DNA of 64,000 bases from UBA10518 sp022837185 (GTDB taxonomy: Bacteria > Desulfobacterota > Desulfobulbia > Desulfobulbales > Desulfobulbaceae). The first letter of the stretch is position 1; every line of letters starts with the position of its first letter. Below, in pieces: positions 18,300-26,142 of this stretch. Location: positions 1 through 64,000 of the forward strand of contig JAVEQK010000007.1 of NCBI GenBank assembly GCA_034007705.1. The letters are read 5' to 3'. The position numbers and the translations under genes are program-made. The notes below the pieces were generated by a model. That model was not told where the DNA came from and ran no database searches. It was given only the letters and a program-made list of their open reading frames with translations.

Positions 18300-19145
18300 T
18301 TAATATTCGAGTTCGCCCCGTTCGTTCTCCTCCAGGCCGACAACAACGATGCCGGCCCGATCGGCGGCGGCAACCATTTCCTGCCGGTCAAAGACCAGGG
18401 ACTGTCCCGCTTCCACCGCCAGAACCCGGCCGCGAACCCCGGCAAGGGTTTCAATGGTTCCGACCCCGGTGGCGGGGAGATCGAAGCGGAAATCCTGGGT
18501 GGGCTTCTTGACCTTGACCGCCACCGCTCCGGAACGGGCAAGTTCGCCGCCGCGGCGGATGGCGGCGTCCGTTCCCTCAATGGCCTCAACCGCCATGACG
18601 ACCCGGTCCCGCACCACGACGCACTGGCCGATGTCCAGGCGGCCGATCTCCCGGGCCGCCCGCCAGCCGAAGCGAATGTCCTCCAACTGCTCCGCCGAAG
18701 GTTTTTTTCTGGTCAGGACCCCCTTGGGAAAGAGCAGATGATCAAGGTAACAGGTTGAGGCAAGGATTCGTATCCCCTCCTGCTCGAGGGCACCGGCCAC
18801 CGCACGGAGGATGGCATCGTCCTGGCGGGCGTCGATCCTGTTCCACAGGGACAGCCCTTTGAAGTCGGGCAGCACATCGCGGAAAATGCGGGTCTTGGTG
18901 ATGGTCCCGGCAAACACCGCTTCCCGGACGCCCTGCTTGTGAAAAAAACTGATGATCCTGCCGAGTTGGCCGAGCTTCACCCAGCACACGACGTCAACGG
19001 CCTGTTCAAGTTCGGGCAGCGAATCGCTGAGGTGGCCGACGGCCACCACCTTTTTTCCCCTTGCCCTGGCGGCCTCGGCGAACAGCAGGGGAAACCGTCC
19101 GCCGCCCGCTATCAACCCGATCACCGAATCCATGTCCTGTCCCAT
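18300..19145 (-). CDS. lpxI: UDP-2,3-diacylglucosamine pyrophosphatase LpxI
   Basis: LpxI hydrolyses UDP-2,3-diacylglucosamine to lipid X in lipid A synthesis; it replaces LpxH in many bacteria. The 281-residue product begins with the DUF1009 signature IGLIAGGGRFPLLFAEAAR and has the family's C-terminal KVKKPTQDFRFDLPATGVGT region (quoted in part: DFRFDLP, GVGTIETL). It lies 9 bases after lpxA as the last gene of the lpx cluster. The start could be the ATG at 19145 or the in-frame ATG at 19133. Confidence 0.95.
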   Translation of the reverse strand: MGQDMDSVIGLIAGGGRFPLLFAEAARARGKKVVAVGHLSDSLPELEQAVDVVCWVKLGQLGRIISFFHKQGVREAVFAGTITKTRIFRDVLPDFKGLSLWNRIDARQDDAILRAVAGALEQEGIRILASTCYLDHLLFPKGVLTRKKPSAEQLEDIRFGWRAAREIGRLDIGQCVVVRDRVVMAVEAIEGTDAAIRRGGELARSGAVAVKVKKPTQDFRFDLPATGVGTIETLAGVRGRVLAVEAGQSLVFDRQEMVAAADRAGIVVVGLEENERGELEY

Positions 19146-19154
19146 GGCGGCCGA

Positions 19155-19952
19155 TCAGTCATCGATGGTCCGCTTGACCACCCCGCGTTTGGAGGTCTGG
19201 AAAAACTCGACGAGAATGTCGACTTCCGGACAGCCGGGGATCTCCTCCTTGACCTTGACCAGTGCATCCTTGAGGAGAAGCTGGGGAGAACGGAAGATAA
19301 TCCTGAAGGCTTCTTCAAGCCGGCCAATGGTTTCACGGCTCATGCCGCTGCGCCGCATGCCTATCTTGTTGATGCCGGTGATCCGCATCCTGTTGCGGGT
19401 GCCGGCGATGATGACGTACGGCGGAACGTCGAGGCTTATGCCCGACAGCCCGCCGACATACGTGTACGCGCCGATGCGGCAATACTGGTGCACCGCCACC
19501 AGTCCGCCCAGGTTGACATAGTTGCCGATCTCGACGTGACCGGCAAGGGTCGCCACGTTGGCCATGATCACCTTGTCCCCGATCACGCAGTCATGCGCAA
19601 CGTGGGTATAGGCCATGAACATGTTGCCGCTGCCGATCACCGTCTTTCCCTTGCCCGCCGCCGTCCCGCGATGGATGGAGGCATACTCGCGGATCAGGTT
19701 GTCGTCGCCGATGATCAGTTCGGTCGGCTCCCCCCGGTAATGAATATCCTGGGGAGGGGCCCCCACCGAGGTAAACGAGCATATCCTGTTCCGCTCGCCG
19801 ATGGTGGTCGGGCCGGAGATGGCGGCATGGGAATCAACGCTCGTGCCGGCGCCAATGGTAACCTTCCCGGAAATCACGGCATAGGGACCGATGTCGACCG
19901 ATTCATGGATGTCTGCCTGCGGATCGACCACTGCCGTTGGATGAATTGTCAT
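19155..19952 (-). CDS. lpxA: UDP-N-acetylglucosamine O-acyltransferase
   Basis: LpxA adds the first 3-hydroxyacyl chain to UDP-GlcNAc, opening lipid A synthesis. The 265-residue protein is a left-handed beta helix with hexapeptide repeats (IHESVDIGPYAVI onward), and the catalytic His lies in the MAYTHVAHDCVIGD segment. A C-terminal helical region ends it. An AGGA ribosome site lies eight bases before the ATG. It lies in the fabZ-lpxA-lpxI order typical of Gram-negatives. Confidence 0.97.
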   Translation of the reverse strand: MTIHPTAVVDPQADIHESVDIGPYAVISGKVTIGAGTSVDSHAAISGPTTIGERNRICSFTSVGAPPQDIHYRGEPTELIIGDDNLIREYASIHRGTAAGKGKTVIGSGNMFMAYTHVAHDCVIGDKVIMANVATLAGHVEIGNYVNLGGLVAVHQYCRIGAYTYVGGLSGISLDVPPYVIIAGTRNRMRITGINKIGMRRSGMSRETIGRLEEAFRIIFRSPQLLLKDALVKVKEEIPGCPEVDILVEFFQTSKRGVVKRTIDD

Positions 19953-20090
19953 ACAGTAATCCTGTTCAAAAAAAATTGAGTCAACGAACCGGAACCGGAA
20001 AAACCCCGCTCTGGTTCCCTTGGGAGCAATTTTCCCGGCTGCGCCGGCCGGTGCAGAGTACTCCGTTCTTTTGGGAGAACCGGCCCGGCA

Positions 20091-20552
20091 TCATGCAAAC
20101 GAGGCCATCAGCTCGCCCTCGGCGACCAGTTGATCGTCGACAAAGGCCTTGCCGCTCATTTTGCTGAGTTTGGATTTCAATTTAATGATCTCCAGCCGGT
20201 AGATTATCTGATCGCCCGGTCGGACCACCTTGCGGAACCGGACCCCGTCCAGGCCGGCGAAATACACAAGCTTGCTGCCTATGGCTTCGGGTATCGACTT
20301 GTAGGCCAGCAGAGCCCCCACCTGGGCCATACCCTCGAGGATGAGGACCCCCGGCATGACCGGTTCGCCCGGAAAATGACCCTGGAAACAGGGCTCATTG
20401 ATGGTGACGTTTTTCAGGCCGACGATGTATTTGCCGACCTCAAGCTCCACTATTCTGTCCACCAGGACAAAAGGATACCGGTGCGGCAGGATGGCAAGAA
20501 TCCCCTTGATATCCAGCACCGGCTGCTCGCTTGACGAATGCATTTTCTTCAT
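20091..20552 (-). CDS. fabZ: 3-hydroxyacyl-ACP dehydratase FabZ
   Basis: FabZ dehydrates 3-hydroxyacyl-ACP in fatty acid elongation, competing with LpxA/LpxD for the same acyl-ACP pool. The 153-residue product has ILPHRYPFVLVDRI and the hot-dog active site GHFPGEPVMPGVLILEGMAQ with His and Glu. Two starts are possible: the ATG at 20552 lies only one base after GGAGG, while the in-frame ATG at 20543 lies ten bases after it and is the better placed. Seven bases separate it from lpxD upstream. Confidence 0.96.
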   Translation of the reverse strand: MKKMHSSSEQPVLDIKGILAILPHRYPFVLVDRIVELEVGKYIVGLKNVTINEPCFQGHFPGEPVMPGVLILEGMAQVGALLAYKSIPEAIGSKLVYFAGLDGVRFRKVVRPGDQIIYRLEIIKLKSKLSKMSGKAFVDDQLVAEGELMASFA

Positions 20553-20559
20553 TCCTCCT

Positions 20560-21618
20560 TCAATCCTTCTTTGAGTCCGACCTTTCCAGCAGAGCGGTCA
20601 GCCGGTCCACTTCCCGGCGGAGACGACGAATCTCCTTGAGCATTTCGGGCATACGGCTGAAGGCGGCCGTCGCCCTGCCCCATTTTTTCACCTCGATGGC
20701 GGGGGCGCCGCCGACCACGGCGCCGGCCGGAAGATTGCCGTGCACCCCGGCCATGGCGGCCACCCGCACCCGGTCGCCTATCTCCAGGTGTCCCGCCATC
20801 CCGGCCTTGGCCGCGACCACCACGTTCCTCCCGAGCCTTGTACTGCCGGCAATGCCGGTCTGGGCGACGAGGATGGAATTCTCGCCGATTTCGACATTGT
20901 GGGCGATCATGACCAGGTTGTCGATTTTCACCCCGCTCCTGATCCGGGTCGTGCCGAATGCCGCCCGGTCAACGCAGCTGTTGGCCCCGATCTCCACATC
21001 ATCATCAATCCTGACGGTGCCGACCTGGGGCTTCTTCATGTGGCGCCCGTCCCGGCCGGTGGCGTAGCCGAATCCGTCACTGCCGATCACCACCCCGGAG
21101 TGGATGATGACCCGGCTGCCGATCACGGACCGTTCGCCGATGGTAACGTTGGCATGCAGGACGGTGTCATCGCCGATGACCGAGTCATCGCCGATGACGA
21201 CGCCGGGATGGATGGTCACCCGCCGCCCGATCCGGACCCTGTCGCCGATGCAGGCAAAGGGCCCGACTGAGATTTCCTCAGCCAGGCTGGCGCCCGCGCC
21301 GACATGGGCCAGGGGATGTATGCCCCGGGCCCGGAACGATCCGGCAAGAAAGAAATTATGGATAACCGCGGCGGCAAAATCGGGATCGTCGACCTGGATG
21401 CAGGGCAGACCGGGAGACTCGATGTCCGGTGGAACAATGCTGGCGGCGGCCTTTGTTGTTGCCAGCTTGTCAGCCATTTTCCCGCCGGTGATGAAGGTGA
21501 TCTCGTCCCCGCCGGCCTGCTCGATGCCGTTCAGCCCGCAGATCCGCAGGCTGCCGTCGCCGATGACCTTCCCCCCGACCAGGGCGGCGAGTTCGGATAA
21601 CGTGCGCGCGTCCGCCAT
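20560..21618 (-). CDS. lpxD: UDP-3-O-acylglucosamine N-acyltransferase
   Basis: LpxD adds the N-linked 3-hydroxyacyl chain in lipid A synthesis. The 352-residue protein has an N-terminal uridine-binding domain, a long run of hexapeptide repeats (for example IGDDSVIGDDTVLHANVTIG, in part) with the catalytic His in MIAHNVEIGE, and a C-terminal helix. The start is the ATG opening MADARTLSEL, six bases after AAGGGAG; the frame is open 45 codons more upstream without family similarity. It precedes fabZ. Confidence 0.96.
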   Translation of the reverse strand: MADARTLSELAALVGGKVIGDGSLRICGLNGIEQAGGDEITFITGGKMADKLATTKAAASIVPPDIESPGLPCIQVDDPDFAAAVIHNFFLAGSFRARGIHPLAHVGAGASLAEEISVGPFACIGDRVRIGRRVTIHPGVVIGDDSVIGDDTVLHANVTIGERSVIGSRVIIHSGVVIGSDGFGYATGRDGRHMKKPQVGTVRIDDDVEIGANSCVDRAAFGTTRIRSGVKIDNLVMIAHNVEIGENSILVAQTGIAGSTRLGRNVVVAAKAGMAGHLEIGDRVRVAAMAGVHGNLPAGAVVGGAPAIEVKKWGRATAAFSRMPEMLKEIRRLRREVDRLTALLERSDSKKD

Positions 21619-21686
21619 AATCAACTCCCTTCCATGAATGCGCTCTGCGTGTTTGCCGGTTCGGCGCCGGTGGCACCATATCCCAT

Positions 21687-22862
21687 TCACTCTTCCCCGT
21701 AAAGCAAAACAGAGCGGCGCAGCTCCGCAAAAGCCTCCAGATCTTTTCGCCACGAACGCTCCAGTTCCACTATATCCGCACCCGCCTCGACCTCCCCGCG
21801 GACCCGGCGGTCCCCAAGGATGAGATCCATGGGCAGGCGTTCATATTCGTATTCGTAGGGCGGCTCCTTGTAGGCAAAATCATCCGGGTACAGCCTGATC
21901 AGGGCCTGCAGCAAGGCCAGGCTGGTACGGTACGGCCGGAAAGCTTCCCGGTCGACGACATGAAGGTGGAAGCCCTGACAGGCCCGCCCGCTCCACTTGC
22001 CCGAGGTCGGCTCGAAGATGACGGGCCGGAGCACGCAGCCGGGCAGGGACGTCCGGGCGCAGAAGCGCAGTACATCGCCGGGAAAGACAAACGGGGCGCC
22101 GAACAGGAGAAACGGCAGGGTGGTCCCCCTTCCCTCCGAGACGTTGGTCCCCTCCCAGACCACCTGGCCGGGATAGACGAGGGCCGTGGCCAATGACGGC
22201 ATGTTGGGGGAGGGAAAAACCCAGGGAAAAACCGTTTCGGTCATGTACATATTCCGCCGCCAGCCCCGGGCCGGCAGGACCTCAAGGTCGGCATTGATGC
22301 CCATCTCCCGGTTGCACAGCAGAGCCAGTTCGCCCAGCGTCAGACCGTGACGCATCGGTATCGGGTACAGGCCGACAAAGGAAAGCTGCTCCCCGCTGAG
22401 CAGGTTGCCCTCCACCAGGTGACCGCCGATGGGATTGGGACGGTCCAGAATCACCACTTTCCTCCCCGTAGCCGCCGCTGTCTGCAGACAATGGACCACC
22501 GTCCAGGCAAAAGTGTACACCCGGGTCCCGACATCGATGAGATCAACCAGCAGGACGTCGAAACCGTCGAACATCCACGGTTCGGGCCGGCGGCTGGCGG
22601 CGTAGAGGGAAAATATCGGCAGTCCGGTGACCGGATCGTCCATGTGGGCCGATTCGATCATGTTGTCCTGCTTGTCGCTGAAAAAACCGTGCTGAGGTGA
22701 GAAAAGACAGGTCAGCTGCCCCGGCAGCACCTCATTGACGATATCGCGGCTGTGGCGGAAAGAACGATCCGTGGACGCCTGGTTGCAGAGCAGGGCCACT
22801 TTCCTGCCCCGCAGGGAGGCGGGCGGATCGAAGGCCAGTTGTTCAATGCCGATGCGAATCAT
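21687..22862 (-). CDS. DUF1343 / NamZ-type exo-beta-N-acetylmuramidase
   Basis: The 391-residue protein belongs to the DUF1343 family, whose characterised members (NamZ) remove terminal N-acetylmuramic acid from peptidoglycan fragments. Recognisable blocks are LLCNQASTD, LFSPQHGFF, LVDLIDVGTRVYTFAWT, ILDRPNPIGG and VWEGTNVSEGRGTT. No signal peptide is apparent, so a cytoplasmic recycling role is inferred, unlike secreted NamZ. It lies 43 bases after glmS and 68 before lpxD, which fits amino-sugar metabolism. Confidence 0.88.
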   Translation of the reverse strand: MIRIGIEQLAFDPPASLRGRKVALLCNQASTDRSFRHSRDIVNEVLPGQLTCLFSPQHGFFSDKQDNMIESAHMDDPVTGLPIFSLYAASRRPEPWMFDGFDVLLVDLIDVGTRVYTFAWTVVHCLQTAAATGRKVVILDRPNPIGGHLVEGNLLSGEQLSFVGLYPIPMRHGLTLGELALLCNREMGINADLEVLPARGWRRNMYMTETVFPWVFPSPNMPSLATALVYPGQVVWEGTNVSEGRGTTLPFLLFGAPFVFPGDVLRFCARTSLPGCVLRPVIFEPTSGKWSGRACQGFHLHVVDREAFRPYRTSLALLQALIRLYPDDFAYKEPPYEYEYERLPMDLILGDRRVRGEVEAGADIVELERSWRKDLEAFAELRRSVLLYGEE

Positions 22863-22905
22863 GGCGGAATCACGCGAACTGGGTAATGCGCCGCAACACC
22901 GGCCC

Positions 22906-24744
22906 TTACTCCACCGTCACGCTTTTTGCCAGGTTGCGGGGCTGGTCCACGTCGCAGCCGCGCCGGTCGGCAATCTCATACGCCAGCAGCTGCGCCGGGA
23001 TGGTGTACAGAATGGGATTCAGGTCTTCCTCCACCTCGGGGAGATAGAGGACGTCCCCGGTCAGGGATGAAAGATGGCCGTCGCCGCGGGTCCCGATCAA
23101 TACCAGCCTTCCCTGGCGGGCCCTTATCTCCTCGATGTTGGAGATGGTCTTGAGGTACACGGAATCCCGGGGGACCAGGGCCATGACCGGCATATCCTTG
23201 TCTATCAGGGCGATGGGGCCGTGCTTCAATTCACCGGCCGCGTACCCCTCGGCGTGGATATAGGATATTTCCTTCAGCTTGAGGGCGCCTTCCAGGGCGA
23301 TGGGATAATTAAGGCCGCGGCCGACAAAGAGAAAATCGCGGCAGTCGTAATAGTCCTCGATCATGATCCTGATCTGGTCCTGCAGCAGCGGCAGTTCGGA
23401 ATTGATGATGCCGGCAATGCCCACCAGGGCGTGGCCGAGTTCCCGCAACCGCTCCCGGGTTATCGTTCCCCTGGTCTTTGCCAGATAGAGGGTGAACAGA
23501 AACAGGGCCGCCAGTTGGCTGGTAAAGGCCTTGGTTGAGGCAACCCCTATTTCCGGCCCGGCATGGGTGTAGATGACCCCGTCCGCCTCGCGGGTCATTG
23601 TCGAACCGACCACGTTGCAGATGGTGACAATCTTCGAGCCCAGCGAGGCCGCCAGCCGGATGCCGGCCAGGGTGTCGGCGGTTTCTCCGGACTGGGAGAT
23701 CGATACGGTCAGGACCCGGTCGTTGACGAGCAGTTTCCGGTAGCGGAATTCCGAGGCTATGTCAACCTCAACCGGGATGCCGACCAGCTTCTCGATCCAG
23801 TATTTGGCCACCAGCGCCGCATGCCATGATGTCCCGCACGCCACCAGGGCAATGCGCTCGATGTTTTGCACCGCCCTGTCCGCCAGGGTAATTTCCGGCA
23901 GCTCAATCCGGCCCGTATCCGGAATTATCCTGCCGCTCACGGTGTTGATTATGGCCTGGGGCTGTTCGTATATCTCCTTGAGCATGAAATGCTTGTAGCC
24001 CGATTTTTCCGCCATCGCCGCGTTCCAGTCGATGATGGTCTCCTCCTTGTCGAGCGGCCGGCCGTCATCGATGCTCGATACGTCGACGGACCCGGCGGTC
24101 AGCACGGCCATTTCGCGGTCCTTCAGGAAGATGACCCGGCGGGTGTAGGGCAGCAGCGCCGGTATGTCCGACGCCATGTAACTGGCCTCCTCGTCAACGC
24201 CGAGCACGAGAGGGCTGTGATTACGGGCGGCTATCAGGGTGCCGGGCTGCCGGGCCCAGCACACCCCGAGGGCGTATGAGCCTTCAATTCGTGCCAGGGC
24301 GGACCGGACGGCCGCCGGCAGATCATCGACAAGATGTTCCTCGATCAGGTGCGCCACCACTTCGGTATCGGTCTCGGACCTGAAGATATGCCCACGGTCC
24401 TGCAGCTCTTTCCGCAGGGCGGAATAATTTTCAATTATCCCGTTGTGGACGACAACCAGGCTGCCGGTGCAGTCGCCATGGGGGTGGGCGTTGTCCTCGG
24501 TGGGCGCCCCGTGCGTTGCCCAGCGGGTATGCCCGAGCCCGCAGAAACTCGCGACACCGACATGTTCGTCGACAACCGCCGCCAGATTTTCGAGCTTGCC
24601 GCTCGCCCGGTATTTGACGAGCCGGTCATTGAAATGATAGACCAGTCCCGCCGAATCATATCCCCGGTATTCAAGGCGCCTGAGTCCTTCGAGCAGGACG
24701 GGCACCACCCGCCTCTGCCCGGTATATCCCATGATTCCGCACAT
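22906..24744 (-). CDS. glmS: Glutamine--fructose-6-phosphate aminotransferase
   Basis: GlmS makes glucosamine-6-phosphate, the source of UDP-GlcNAc for peptidoglycan and lipid A. The 612-residue product starts MCGIMGYTG with the catalytic Cys2 and has the GHTRWATHG glutamine-site motif. Two SIS sugar-isomerase domains follow, with VSISQSGETADT and a C-terminal LAKSVTVE. The start is the ATG opening MCGIMG, since Cys must follow Met; the upstream open frame is rejected. TTGTCA-18-TACCAT about 50-90 bases upstream is a possible promoter. No glmS ribozyme was seen. Confidence 0.98.
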   Translation of the reverse strand: MCGIMGYTGQRRVVPVLLEGLRRLEYRGYDSAGLVYHFNDRLVKYRASGKLENLAAVVDEHVGVASFCGLGHTRWATHGAPTEDNAHPHGDCTGSLVVVHNGIIENYSALRKELQDRGHIFRSETDTEVVAHLIEEHLVDDLPAAVRSALARIEGSYALGVCWARQPGTLIAARNHSPLVLGVDEEASYMASDIPALLPYTRRVIFLKDREMAVLTAGSVDVSSIDDGRPLDKEETIIDWNAAMAEKSGYKHFMLKEIYEQPQAIINTVSGRIIPDTGRIELPEITLADRAVQNIERIALVACGTSWHAALVAKYWIEKLVGIPVEVDIASEFRYRKLLVNDRVLTVSISQSGETADTLAGIRLAASLGSKIVTICNVVGSTMTREADGVIYTHAGPEIGVASTKAFTSQLAALFLFTLYLAKTRGTITRERLRELGHALVGIAGIINSELPLLQDQIRIMIEDYYDCRDFLFVGRGLNYPIALEGALKLKEISYIHAEGYAAGELKHGPIALIDKDMPVMALVPRDSVYLKTISNIEEIRARQGRLVLIGTRGDGHLSSLTGDVLYLPEVEEDLNPILYTIPAQLLAYEIADRRGCDVDQPRNLAKSVTVE

Positions 24745-24930
24745 ATACCTGCCTTTGCTGCGATATTTGTCAGATCCCGTACCCCGGGATGGGAAAATTA
24801 TTCGCCATGGTAGCACATGTCCTGTCAGAATGACAAAGAATTCCTTGACCGGCCGGGGAAGAAATATCTTTGCCCTTTGCCAAAAAAACCTGTATTTATT
24901 AAAGAGGATTATCATTTACGGAAGGGAGTC

Positions 24931-25482
24931 ATGGACGAACGCGCGCAACTGCGAAAACTGCTGCTCGAGAAATCCTATCGGGAAGGGACCTTTACCCTGA
25001 CCTCGGGCAAGACGTCCGATTTTTATATCGACGGCAAACAGACAACCCTGTCCGCTGAAGGCGCCTACCTCTGCGGCCGTCTTTTGTACCGGCTGATCGC
25101 GGCGCGCCCTGAAAGGATTTCCGCTGTCGGCGGAATGACACTGGGCGCCGATCCCCTGGTGACCGCGGTCTCCATCATCAGCTACCTGGAAAACAATCCC
25201 ATTCCGGCATTTATTGTCCGCAAGGAATCAAAGGGACACGGAACGGGCAATTACCTCGAAGGGAAGAGCAATCTGCCGCCCGGCGCCCTGGTTGCCGTGG
25301 TCGAGGATGTGGTCACCACCGGCGGTACGCTTATCAAGGTTATCGACCGGGTTGAAAAGGAAGGATTCCGGGTCGGGCTGGTGGCGGCCATTGTCGACCG
25401 CCAGGAAGGCGGCGCGGAAAATCTTGCCGCCCGGGGATATCCCCTGGCGTCGATATTCACCAGAAAGGAGCTTGCAGGATAA
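24931..25482 (+). CDS. pyrE: Orotate phosphoribosyltransferase
   Basis: PyrE joins orotate to PRPP in pyrimidine synthesis. The 183-residue protein has FTLTSGKTSDFYIDGKQT, a PRPP loop VAVVEDVVTTGGTLIK, and the catalytic lysine region RKESKGHGTGNYLEG. The start is the ATG eleven bases or fewer after GGAAGGGAG; the longer open frame is not supported. It is divergent from glmS. The small zinc-ribbon gene starts 17 bases after its stop. Confidence 0.96.
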   Translation: MDERAQLRKLLLEKSYREGTFTLTSGKTSDFYIDGKQTTLSAEGAYLCGRLLYRLIAARPERISAVGGMTLGADPLVTAVSIISYLENNPIPAFIVRKESKGHGTGNYLEGKSNLPPGALVAVVEDVVTTGGTLIKVIDRVEKEGFRVGLVAAIVDRQEGGAENLAARGYPLASIFTRKELAG

Positions 25483-25499
25483 TATCCTATTGCCGGACC

Positions 25500-25670
25500 A
25501 TGACGTGTGAACGATGCGGAAAAGAACTGGAAGTCGTCAGACGCTGCCGGCAGGTCAGACTGAAATGCAAGGGGTGCCGGACCGAGTTTCAGATTCATGA
25601 GGTGGCCTCCCGCCTTGACGCCGAAACGGAAATTATCCTGGCCCAATACACCGCCATCATCTATGACTGA
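25500..25670 (+). CDS. 56-residue zinc-ribbon protein
   Basis: This short frame encodes a 56-residue protein with cysteines at residues 3, 6, 16, 23 and 26 (CERC ... C ... CKGC), the pattern of a small zinc ribbon. An acidic C-terminal helix follows. It starts 17 bases after pyrE and its stop overlaps the start of the PilZ gene by eight bases, so coding is supported by position and composition rather than by family recognition. No strong ribosome site precedes it. I do not recognise its function; a nucleic acid or protein contact via the ribbon is possible. It may form a unit with the PilZ protein. Confidence 0.6.
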   Translation: MTCERCGKELEVVRRCRQVRLKCKGCRTEFQIHEVASRLDAETEIILAQYTAIIYD

Positions 25671-26142
25671 ACCGAAGGAACTCATCAAAGCCTTTGTCAA
25701 GGACGACTTCACGGTTACCCTCGTCTGCCCCAACTGCGGCACAACGAAAACAATCTCCGTCGCCTCGTACAGGAGCAAATGCAGTGTCATCAAGGTCCGC
25801 TGTCCCTGCCAGACCCTCTTCAGGGTCCAGCTCGAATTCCGGCGGCACTATCGGAAACCGGTGAACCTCGAGGGTTTCTTCAAGTCCATCAGCCCCCCGG
25901 GAATGAACGGGGAAGTGCAGATCCGTGACCTCTCCCAGGGAGGCGTCGGCTTCAGGGCGGCCACCGTGCATTTCCTCGAAAAGGGCCATGTCCTGTCCCT
26001 GGACTTCACCCTTGACGACAAATATGGCACGCGCCTGGTCAAAGAGGTTGTCGTCATGTCCGTCGACGGGGACTTCATTGGCTGCAGCTTTGCGGAAAGA
26101 CAGGCCTACGACAAGAAACTCGGATTCTACCTCAAGGGCTGA
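25663..26142 (+). CDS. PilZ domain protein with N-terminal zinc-ribbon-like segment
   Basis: The 159-residue protein has an N-terminal Cys cluster (CPNC at 22-25, C40, C47, C49) that looks like a zinc ribbon, then a PilZ domain. The c-di-GMP signature is present: FRRHYRKPV (RxxxR type, residues 59-67) and IRDLSQGGVGF (D/NxSxxG type, 87-97). It therefore probably binds c-di-GMP. The start ATG lies inside the end of the upstream 56-residue gene, suggesting coupled translation. The 3' end converges on hflX and overlaps it by 16 bases. Its output target is unknown. Confidence 0.85.
   Translation: MTEPKELIKAFVKDDFTVTLVCPNCGTTKTISVASYRSKCSVIKVRCPCQTLFRVQLEFRRHYRKPVNLEGFFKSISPPGMNGEVQIRDLSQGGVGFRAATVHFLEKGHVLSLDFTLDDKYGTRLVKEVVVMSVDGDFIGCSFAERQAYDKKLGFYLKG

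Noticed and set aside
24745..24930. glmS ribozyme or riboswitch upstream of glmS
   Set aside because: The leader lacks the conserved ribozyme core and is only a short promoter region; this element is a Gram-positive feature.
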